Assembly: GCA_016212245.1 (NCBI GenBank)
Contig: JACRGU010000026.1
Span: 1 to 6,426 of the forward strand
Reading direction: 5' to 3'
Length of the DNA: 6,426 bases
Origin: Nitrospirota bacterium
GTDB lineage: Bacteria > Nitrospirota > Thermodesulfovibrionia > Thermodesulfovibrionales > SM23-35
Shown here: piece after piece, positions 1 to 5,351 of the stretch
Layout of the letters: each line of letters starts with the position of its first letter
Position numbering within the stretch: position 1 is the first letter of the stretch
Translations under genes and position numbers: made by a program
Notes under the pieces: model-generated
What the model saw: only the letters and a program-made list of their open reading frames with translations
The model's database searches: none
Told to the model about the DNA's origin: nothing

Positions 1-18
1 CATTTTATAGTAATCCTT
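1..18 (-). promoter_or_regulatory. Ribosome binding site and start codon of the next gene (hemC expected)
   Basis: On the minus strand an AAGGA (positions 18 to 14) lies 10 bases before an ATG at 3 to 1, right at the window edge. The ATG comes 16 bases after the second hemA stop (22 to 20). In many bacteria hemC (porphobilinogen deaminase) follows hemA, so that is the expected product, but only the start codon is visible and the identity is inference. The spacing fits the distal hemA stop being the original gene end. Confidence 0.6.
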
Positions 19-19
19 T

Positions 20-151
20 TTATCCCTTCTCGCTATTTATGCCGTAGAGCCTTTTTATTGTAGCAATCAACATATCTCTGTCTTCCGCATCTTCTTTCAG
101 TGCCATGGTTGGTGGATGGATGAGTTTATTGATAATGGCAGAGGCCATATA
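20..151 (-). pseudogene. hemA: Detached C-terminal 43 codons of hemA, downstream of an in-frame TAA
   Basis: Directly after the TAA at 154 to 152, the same frame stays open for 43 codons and stops at TAA 22 to 20. It encodes the usual end of glutamyl-tRNA reductase: the conserved block INKLIHPPTMALK followed by a charged helix ending in IKRLYGINSEKG. This matches the terminal helices of the dimerisation domain; E. coli HemA has NRLIHAPTKSL at this place. With it, HemA would be about 422 residues, the normal family length. No frameshift or other stop is seen, so the segment has not decayed. An ATG at 148 to 146, the second codon after the stop, could allow re-initiation, with a weak purine-rich stretch upstream. 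Whether the segment is translated is unknown. Confidence 0.85.
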
Positions 152-1288
152 TTAGATGGCCTTTCTCTCTCTTTCTCCAAGCTCAGGTAGTTTGTTAATC
201 AAATTTTCAAGCTCTTCTTTCTTTATCTCTTCTGCCTTGTCCCTGAGGGCAACAATAGTTGGCACAGAATCGAGAGAAGACTGCCATTTGAGAAAGGTCT
301 CGACCTCTTCCTCGATTATCCTTTCTGCCTTCTCTGCCTCTTTATGCCTCTCAAGCATATTTGCATCAACAATGCCCTGGAGGTCATCAATATCGTATAG
401 ATAAACATTTTCCAGCTGATTAATCTTAGGGTCTATGTTTCTCGGTACAGAGATGTCTATAATGAATACTGGTTTCTGTTTTCTCTCCTTCATTACTTTC
501 TGCATCTGGTCTTTCATTAATACATAACGCGGGGCCCCTGTTGAACAGATGACTATATCTGTGTGCACCATCTCCTGTGGAAACTCATCGAACTTAACAG
601 GTCTTCCATTGAATTCATTTGCAAGCTCGCAGGCCCGCTCGTATGTCCTATTCGCTACAATGACTTCCTTTACACCATTGTTCATTAAATGTCTTGCAGC
701 GAGTTCAGCCATCTCCCCTGCACCTAAAAGCATAAATGACTTCTCTGACAGGTCAGTGAAAATCTTCCTTGCGAGTTCAACGGCAGCAAAGCTTATCGAG
801 ACAGCGTTTTCAGCTATCCTTGTCTCTGTCCTTACCCTCTTTGCAACGGAGATTGCCTTTTTCATAAGTTTGTTCAGAAGGAGGCCTGTTGTTTTTTTCT
901 CGAGGGCGAACTCAAAGGCCTCTTTCAGCTGTCCGAGTATCTGTGGCTCACCGACTACCATAGAATCAAGGCTTGATGCAACCCTGAAGACATGCCTGAT
1001 TGCAGCAACATCATCATAGATGTAAAGGACATTATCAAGTACGGCCATGTCTATATTGTGGAATCGGGATAAAAAGCCCTTTATAGACATAGATGCCTTT
1101 TCAGCATCACTGACATTCGCATAAAGTTCTACCCTGTTGCAGGTAGACAGTATCATAGCCTCTTCTACCTCAGGGAGTCCTTTAAACTTTATCATGCCAT
1201 CTTCAAGCTTAAGGCCATTGAATGACAGTTTTTCCCTGATATCTATATCAGCCGTCTTATGGTTGAGACCTACTATAAGAACCTTCAT
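152..1288 (-). CDS. hemA: Glutamyl-tRNA reductase, interrupted near its C-terminus
   Basis: HemA reduces glutamyl-tRNA(Glu) with NADPH to glutamate-1-semialdehyde, the first committed step of C5 tetrapyrrole synthesis in the cytoplasm. Visible landmarks: the N-terminal catalytic domain with GLNHKTA (7 to 13) and the nucleophilic Cys50 in STCNRVELY; VVGEPQILGQ (111 to 120); the NADPH-binding Rossmann motif LLGAGEMAELAARHL (187 to 201); ANRT (212 to 215); and the long spinal helix from about residue 305. The product ends at residue 378 with ERERKAI and TAA, while relatives run to about 420. The missing C-terminal helices are encoded in frame right after the stop. The ATG overlaps the ccsB stop as ATGA (4 bases), implying translational coupling; an AAGGG lies rather far upstream. 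Either a nonsense mutation, a sequencing error or read-through explains the stop; the family assignment is secure. Confidence 0.96.
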   Translation of the reverse strand: MKVLIVGLNHKTADIDIREKLSFNGLKLEDGMIKFKGLPEVEEAMILSTCNRVELYANVSDAEKASMSIKGFLSRFHNIDMAVLDNVLYIYDDVAAIRHVFRVASSLDSMVVGEPQILGQLKEAFEFALEKKTTGLLLNKLMKKAISVAKRVRTETRIAENAVSISFAAVELARKIFTDLSEKSFMLLGAGEMAELAARHLMNNGVKEVIVANRTYERACELANEFNGRPVKFDEFPQEMVHTDIVICSTGAPRYVLMKDQMQKVMKERKQKPVFIIDISVPRNIDPKINQLENVYLYDIDDLQGIVDANMLERHKEAEKAERIIEEEVETFLKWQSSLDSVPTIVALRDKAEEIKKEELENLINKLPELGERERKAI

Positions 1289-2100
1289 TTGAAAGCGTGC
1301 AGACCCTTAAGCAGAAGGTTTACGCCGAAGAATGTGAAAAGTACTGCAGCGAAACCTATTATAGATAGGATTGCAGCCCTTTTCCCCCTCCATCCGGCAG
1401 TCAGCCTCGCATGAAGTACGAGGGCATAAATAAACCAGGTTATCAGAGACCATGTCTCTTTGGGATCCCATCTCCAGTAGCTTCCCCATGCGCTCTCTGC
1501 CCAGAGCGCACCTGTAATTATTGCAAGTGTCAGCAGAGGGAATCCAAGTGTTATAAGTTTGTAATTTATCTCATCAAGTATCTGGAGGCTTGGAAGCCTC
1601 TGAAATAACCCTCCGAGACGTTTTGACTTAACGTAATGTTCCTGGAGTAAGTACATAATCCCTATGCCAAAGGCCATTGCAAAGGCTGCATCACCGAGGA
1701 AGGCAAGGACTGTGTGGATCCCCAGCCAGTAACTCTGAAGAACCGGGCTTAATGGCTCTATCTTTCTTGGAAGCATAGAAGATGAAAGCATAAGAATAAA
1801 GACTACAGGCATTATGAACGAGCCGAGGAGTCCGAGCCTGTATCTATATTCAAGGAAAAAGAATAAAAGAACGATACACCATGAAAAAAATGATGATGCC
1901 TCATGGAGATTGGTTATCGGAATATGTCCAGCGATTACATATCTTGCAATTATATTTGCTGTGTGTATTAAAAAGCCTATCACAGCGAATGTGAGCACAA
2001 ACCTTGATGTAGTCTTGGTGCCTCTGAAGAGTTCCATAACGCTCACTATTGCTGCTGCAAAGTAGAAAGTAAGTGCAAGCTCAAAGAGGATTGTTACCAT
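1285..2100 (-). CDS. ccsB: Cytochrome c biogenesis heme-handling membrane protein (CcsA/CcsB, ResC family)
   Basis: This 271-residue polytopic protein belongs to the system II heme export and ligation family (CcsA/ResC, labelled CcsB in some profiles). Roughly eight hydrophobic segments are visible. The tryptophan-rich heme-binding WWD signature WGSYWRWDPKETW lies at residues 205 to 217, just before WFIYALVLHAR. Candidate heme-ligand histidines are His46, His66 (in NLHEASS), His129 (GIHTVLAF) and His230 (LHAR). I place the start at the ATG at 2100, which overlaps the preceding TGA by one base (TGATG). A TTG at 2121 in the same frame would add seven residues but lies inside the upstream gene and has no clear binding site. 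The partner protein (Ccs1/ResB) is not in the window. HemX, a related 8-helix protein found beside hemA in Bacillus, is the main alternative; the full WWD motif favours a cytochrome assembly role. Confidence 0.9.
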   Translation of the reverse strand: MVTILFELALTFYFAAAIVSVMELFRGTKTTSRFVLTFAVIGFLIHTANIIARYVIAGHIPITNLHEASSFFSWCIVLLFFFLEYRYRLGLLGSFIMPVVFILMLSSSMLPRKIEPLSPVLQSYWLGIHTVLAFLGDAAFAMAFGIGIMYLLQEHYVKSKRLGGLFQRLPSLQILDEINYKLITLGFPLLTLAIITGALWAESAWGSYWRWDPKETWSLITWFIYALVLHARLTAGWRGKRAAILSIIGFAAVLFTFFGVNLLLKGLHAFK

Positions 2101-2270
2101 CAGAAACAGCCGAGCTGGCAATTTGTGATCTTCACATTAAGCCTGTCAGCGGCCTTACCAACAGTCCTGTATGAAACACCAAGCTCTTTTGCAATTGTCA
2201 TCGCGATAAGGCATGGGAGTTTGCCTTTAATAGCCTTTTTCTTAACCTCTTCTACTACCCTGTCTTTCAT
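2100..2270 (-). CDS. Small helix-turn-helix protein with conserved C-terminal CQLGCF
   Basis: This 56-residue reading frame is short but convincing. A lysine-rich first helix (residues 1 to 17) is followed by LPCLIAMTIAKELGVSYRTV (18 to 37), a good helix-turn-helix pattern, then GKAADRLNVKI and the terminal CQLGCF. I recall similar tiny proteins ending in CQLGCF in anaerobes, usually called hypothetical or ModE-like; no tool was run to confirm this. Cys20, Cys51 and Cys55 could bind a metal or form a redox switch, which is inference. It starts at ATG 2270 inside the end of the upstream NTPase gene (29-base overlap, different frame) and its TGA shares one base with the ccsB ATG, so it is embedded in the operon. 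No strong Shine-Dalgarno is visible; coupling is likely. DNA binding and any target remain unproven. Confidence 0.75.
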   Translation of the reverse strand: MKDRVVEEVKKKAIKGKLPCLIAMTIAKELGVSYRTVGKAADRLNVKITNCQLGCF

Positions 2271-2799
2271 TCAATAATTCATATATATAATTTATACATT
2301 CATCCAGCTCTGATATTGATAAGTAGGCAACCTTAAATTTTTTTGCCCTCTCTGGTAATTTTATAGAAGGTTCATGTTGAAATAAAATTATATCTGCCAT
2401 ATTTAGAATATTTATGGCACTTTCTTTCAATGTCTCAATATCCCTTCCCGAAATAAATATTACAATATCAGGTTTTAAAAACTCAATTGCACTGTTGCCC
2501 TCGACAATAATCCCTCTGAGATGAGACAATCTGTCAATTGCCATTGAAATGATTTCTTTTAACTCTAATGGAGGCGACTGAACCCACAAAACCTCTTCTG
2601 CGCCTGATGATAGGAGTATTGCTGTATCTTTACCCTCTTGCCTCAAAATCTCACGGTCATCAAGTATCGAGCAGTATAAATCACTCGGGGTGTATTTTAT
2701 TGCACCCCATCCCTTGAGATGATTGAGCAGTATGGAAGCAATTGTAGTCTTACCGACACTGCTGTATGCCCCTCCAATTCCTATAATAATGGGTCTCAC
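2242..2799 (-). CDS. Small P-loop NTPase, MobB-like
   Basis: This 185-residue cytoplasmic protein opens with a beta strand and a Walker A motif, AYSSVGKT (11 to 18), of the [AG]x4GK[ST] type. A GKD at 56 to 58 and SSGAEEVLW (64 to 72) resemble MobB, the GTP-binding adaptor of molybdopterin guanine dinucleotide synthesis, where GKDS and an AGA motif follow the P-loop. A hydrophobic strand ending in IIVEGNS (97 to 103) looks like the Walker B region, followed by DIVIFIS (111 to 117) and ADIILF (135 to 140). The start is GTG at 2799, overlapping the topA stop as GTGA. No other molybdenum cofactor gene is in the window, though the next small protein is of a type I associate with ModE-like regulators. 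A distant CobQ/BioD-type or other SIMIBI NTPase role is possible. The NTPase call is firm, the MobB assignment moderate. Confidence 0.72.
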   Translation of the reverse strand: MRPIIIGIGGAYSSVGKTTIASILLNHLKGWGAIKYTPSDLYCSILDDREILRQEGKDTAILLSSGAEEVLWVQSPPLELKEIISMAIDRLSHLRGIIVEGNSAIEFLKPDIVIFISGRDIETLKESAINILNMADIILFQHEPSIKLPERAKKFKVAYLSISELDECINYIYELLNERQGSRRG

Positions 2800-5195
2800 A
2801 CCACCACTTCTTTCGAATCTTCTTTATATCCACATCCCTTCTTCAGGCAGGAGAGATAGATCTTTCCTGTTCGATCCCTTTTCTCGACAATAAATTCTGC
2901 GCTACACTGTGGGCATTTTTTATTAACAGGCCTATACCATAATGCAAATTTACATTCAGGATAGTTGCTACAACTCCAGAAGGGCTTTCCTTTTCTGGAA
3001 CGCCTTTCGACTATATCTCCGCTATCCTGTGGACACTTCACACCAGTTGCTATAGGTTTTGTATTTCTACATTCAGGATACCTTGAACAGGCAAGGAACT
3101 TACCATATTTCCCTGATTTGAGTATCATCGGAGAACCACATTTCTCACAATTAAGTTCGGAGTTCAGAGTTCGGAGTTCGGAGTCTACCCCCCACCCCTG
3201 CCCTCCCCCTCGAGGGGGGAGGGTTAGGGAGGGGGTGCTCTCTGCTCTCTGCTCTGTGCTATCTGGTTTGATGGGTTTTGTATTTTTACACTTAGGGAAT
3301 CCTGAGCATGCTATAAACCTTCCATGTCTTCCCCATCTTAGGACCATAGGGAGGCCGCATTTCTCGCACATGGTTTCTGTAGGTATGTCCTTTGGCTTGA
3401 TCTTCCCGGTGGTTTTTATGGCCTCTGTGAGGTCGTGGCTGAATGGATTATAGAAGTCTCTAACAACCTTGACCCATTTCCTTTTGCCATCTTCTATGTG
3501 GTCGAGCTCGCCCTCCAGTTTTGCGGTGAACCCGATATCAATGAGTTCAGGAAACCTTTCAACGAGGAAGCCATTTACAACAGTGCCGAGTTCTGTTGGG
3601 AAAAACTTTCCATCAATCTTATGGACATATTTCCTGTCCTGTATCGTCGAAAGGATCGTTGCATAGGTGCTTGGCCTGCCAATACCCTTTTCCTCAAGGG
3701 CCTTCACAAGGGCTGCCTCTGTATAACGTGGAGGAGGCTGTGTGAAATGCTGTCTCGGCTGTAGATTAAGAAGTCTCAGTCTCTCTCCTTCTTTCAATGG
3801 AGGCAATGTCAATCCATTCTCATCTTCTACCTCATCCTTGCTTTCTGTATATAAAGCCATAAAGCCTGGAAATCTTATAACTGTGCCTGAAGCACGGAAC
3901 TCTGCAAGTGACGAGTTTATGTTTAGTTCGGAGTTCAGAGTTTGGAGTTCGGAGTTCTGACTTCTGACTTCTGACTCTATAATAAATGTTGTCTGCTCAA
4001 GCTGTGCTGGTGACATCTGGCTTGATATGAAGCAGTTCCATATCAGGGTATAAAGGGCCTGCTGGTCTTTTGAAAGAAATTGTCTTATGTCCTCTGGCCT
4101 CTTGGTTGGATAAGTTGGTCTGATTGCTTCATGGGCCTCCTGTGCTGTTGCCTTACTTTTATATTGAGGTGGTTTCTCTGGCACATAATCTTTTCCGAAT
4201 GTTTTATCGATAAGCTCTCTCGCCCACTCCTGTGCCTCAGGTGCTATCCTATGAGAATCTGTTCTCATATATGTTATAAGACCGACTGCACCCTCCCCTC
4301 CAAGTTCAATCCCTTCATAAAGTTGCTGTGCCACTGCCATTGTCTTTTTTGCAGGGAATCTCAGTTTCCTTGCTGCCTCCTGCTGTAGAGTGCTTGTTAT
4401 GAAGGGAGGGTAAGGCATTTTTTTCCTTTGTTTGCGCTCTATCTTACTCAGCACAAACTCTTTATCCCTTAAGTCATTAACTATGGCAGTAGCAATCTCT
4501 TCATTCGGTATTAAAAATTTGTGCTCTGTGCTCTGTGCTCTGTGCTCTATGCTATGAAGCCTCGCCCAGAATGAGGGTTTCTTAGAACCCTCGAACTCCG
4601 CATTTATTGACCAGTATTCCTCTTTCTTGAATGTCTCTATCCCTCGCTCTCTGTCTACTATAAGCCTGACTGCAACAGACTGCACCCTCCCTGCACTGAG
4701 CCCCCCCTTTACCTTCCTCCATAGAAGCGGACTGAGGCAATAGCCAACAAGCCTGTCAAGGATCCTCCTTGCCTGCTGTGCCTCGACCTTTTTCATATCT
4801 ATCTTGTTAGGGGTTTTTATTGCTTCACGTACAGCCCGTTCTGTTATTTCGTTAAAGGTAATCCTGTATATTCTCTCGTCTGGAACTCGAGATTTGAGAT
4901 CTGAGATTTCAGATACAATATGCCATGCAATTGCCTCTCCTTCCCTGTCAGGGTCTGGTGCAAGAAATATCCTATCAGCCTCTTTTGATACCTTCTTAAG
5001 TTCTTTAATAACTTTCTCTTTGCCTGGGATTACAATATAGTGCGGTTTAAAGTCATTCTCTATATCAACCCCCATCTCTTTTTCAGGAAGGTCCTTTACA
5101 TGGCCGATGGATGCCAAAACTCTAAATTCATTACCGAGTATCTTGTTTATAGTCCTTGCCTTAGCAGGAGACTCAACAATAACCAGAGACTTCAT
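2796..5195 (-). CDS. topA: DNA topoisomerase I (type IA), with four repeat-derived inserts
   Basis: TopA relaxes negative supercoils through a 5'-phosphotyrosine strand break. The TOPRIM domain holds Glu8 (VESPAKA) and DPDREGE (81 to 87); the catalytic Tyr309 lies in ITYMRTDS; GIGRPSTYA (505 to 513) is also diagnostic. Four C-terminal zinc-finger units follow: C610/C613/C630/C636, C683/C686/C703/C709, C721/C742/C748 (its second Cys position holds Asp724) and C761/C764/C783/C788. The protein has 799 residues, but about 78 of them (94-103, 214-225, 406-424, 645-681) are encoded by 7-bp tandem arrays or a palindrome, all kept in frame and all outside the catalytic motifs. Without them it would be about 720 residues, a normal size. 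ATG at 5195 is preceded by AGGGGG with 6-base spacing. The dprA-topA neighbourhood is common in bacteria, and topA leads into the coupled genes downstream. Confidence 0.98.
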   Translation of the reverse strand: MKSLVIVESPAKARTINKILGNEFRVLASIGHVKDLPEKEMGVDIENDFKPHYIVIPGKEKVIKELKKVSKEADRIFLAPDPDREGEAIAWHIVSEISDLKSRVPDERIYRITFNEITERAVREAIKTPNKIDMKKVEAQQARRILDRLVGYCLSPLLWRKVKGGLSAGRVQSVAVRLIVDRERGIETFKKEEYWSINAEFEGSKKPSFWARLHSIEHRAQSTEHKFLIPNEEIATAIVNDLRDKEFVLSKIERKQRKKMPYPPFITSTLQQEAARKLRFPAKKTMAVAQQLYEGIELGGEGAVGLITYMRTDSHRIAPEAQEWARELIDKTFGKDYVPEKPPQYKSKATAQEAHEAIRPTYPTKRPEDIRQFLSKDQQALYTLIWNCFISSQMSPAQLEQTTFIIESEVRSQNSELQTLNSELNINSSLAEFRASGTVIRFPGFMALYTESKDEVEDENGLTLPPLKEGERLRLLNLQPRQHFTQPPPRYTEAALVKALEEKGIGRPSTYATILSTIQDRKYVHKIDGKFFPTELGTVVNGFLVERFPELIDIGFTAKLEGELDHIEDGKRKWVKVVRDFYNPFSHDLTEAIKTTGKIKPKDIPTETMCEKCGLPMVLRWGRHGRFIACSGFPKCKNTKPIKPDSTEQRAESTPSLTLPPRGGGQGWGVDSELRTLNSELNCEKCGSPMILKSGKYGKFLACSRYPECRNTKPIATGVKCPQDSGDIVERRSRKGKPFWSCSNYPECKFALWYRPVNKKCPQCSAEFIVEKRDRTGKIYLSCLKKGCGYKEDSKEVVV
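3154..3263 (-). repeat. Composite insert in topA: heptamer array, GC palindrome, second heptamer array
   Basis: On the plus strand, four AGTTCGG-type heptamers (3154 to 3181) and a degenerate unit lead into a GC-rich imperfect palindrome (3188 to 3235), followed by four TGCTCTS-type heptamers (3236 to 3263, the last degenerate). It encodes TopA residues 645 to 681, lying exactly between zinc fingers 1 and 2, and contains no stop in the coding frame. The visible repeat is 110 bases, not a multiple of three, so a few extra or replaced bases must belong to the event. Confidence 0.9.
3188..3235. repeat. GC-rich imperfect palindrome within topA
   Basis: The centre is a perfect 14-bp palindrome, CCCCCTCGAGGGGG (3205 to 3218). 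The arms extend outward to 3189 and 3235 with a few bulges or mismatches (extra G at 3219, unpaired bases around 3199, 3224 to 3226 and 3194/3230). In the topA frame it reads SLTLPPRGGGQGWG. I recall similar peptides such as LTLPSPRG in many bacterial gene models, a sign of widely dispersed palindromic repeats of this kind. Confidence 0.88.
3925..3980 (-). repeat. Heptamer tandem array in topA, AGTTCGG/ACTTCTG type
   Basis: Seven consecutive 7-bp units of AGTTCNG, AGTTTGG or ACTTCTG form, followed by a degenerate unit ACTCTAT. It encodes TopA residues 406 to 424, including NSELQTLNSELN. The first four units match the first four at 3154 to 3181 in order and with one base difference. Confidence 0.92.
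4521..4555 (-). repeat. Heptamer tandem array in topA, GTGCTCT type
   Basis: Four perfect copies of GTGCTCT (4521 to 4548) and one degenerate copy ATGCTAT (4549 to 4555). On the coding strand the unit is AGAGCAC. It encodes TopA residues 214 to 225, HSIEHRAQSTEH, between the TOPRIM part and the catalytic tyrosine. The unit belongs to the same class as the right-hand array of the composite insert at 3236 to 3263. Confidence 0.93.
4889..4916 (-). repeat. Short heptamer array in topA, GAGATYT type
   Basis: Three units, GAGATTT, GAGATCT and GAGATTT (4889 to 4909), and a degenerate fourth, CAGATAC. They encode TopA residues 94 to 103, between AWHI of the TOPRIM helix and the conserved RITFNEIT strand, where a short variable loop is usual. 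It is the shortest array and the least certain to be an insertion. Confidence 0.7.
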
Positions 5196-5201
5196 TAACT
5201 A

Positions 5202-5207
5202 CCCCCT
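5202..5207 (-). promoter_or_regulatory. Ribosome binding site of topA
   Basis: The minus strand reads AGGGGG from 5207 to 5202, six bases before the topA ATG at 5195. It is the clearest Shine-Dalgarno sequence of a complete gene in the window. Just upstream, the AT-rich bases 5208 to 5229 could hold a -10 element, but no convincing -35/-10 pair can be assigned. Confidence 0.8.
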
Positions 5208-5233
5208 ATACCTATATCATTCATATAGACAAC

Positions 5234-5346
5234 GACAGACAGGACATAGTATTCGAGCGGATTTGAATTCTTTCGAAGAAAGAATTCACCTCGGAGACAC
5301 GATTTATCGTGTCGAGAATGAGCGAGAATGCTATGTCCTGTCTGTC
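5234..5346. repeat. 113-bp structured inverted-repeat element between dprA and topA
   Basis: Perfect 16-bp outer arms (5234 to 5249 and 5331 to 5346, GACAGACAGGACATAG and its complement) extend to 21 bp with one T/G mismatch (to 5254 and 5326). Inside are two hairpins: A, 11-bp stem with a GAA triloop (5264 to 5288), and B, a GACACGA/TCGTGTC stem (5296 to 5302, 5307 to 5313) with an extra CTC/GAG after a 3-base GGA bulge (5290 to 5316). ATT/AAT (5261-5263, 5317-5319) can close the junction, leaving facing strands GAGCGG and GAGCGA. The whole folds as a three-way junction. It has no U-tract typical of a terminator and no convincing gene. It is probably a dispersed repeat or small non-autonomous mobile element; a structured RNA is an alternative. 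Confidence 0.85.
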
Positions 5347-5351
5347 TTTCT

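Noticed and set aside
549..1019. Plus-strand 156-residue frame opposite hemA
   Set aside because: It is antisense to a strongly conserved hemA region and shows no recognisable domain or start signal.
2101..2121. TTG start for ccsB giving seven extra residues
   Set aside because: It lies inside the small HTH gene, and the ATG at 2100 sits in a TGATG coupling arrangement with a typical first membrane helix right after it.
3154..3263. CRISPR-like array
   Set aside because: The repeats are 7 bp, tandem and without spacers, so they are not a CRISPR.
2965..3453. Plus-strand 162-residue frame opposite topA
   Set aside because: It is the shadow of the topA zinc-finger region; its proline-rich part is just the antisense reading of the palindrome.
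5234..5346. Rho-independent terminator after dprA
   Set aside because: Neither strand has a T-tract after the outer stem, and the structure is much larger and more complex than a terminator.
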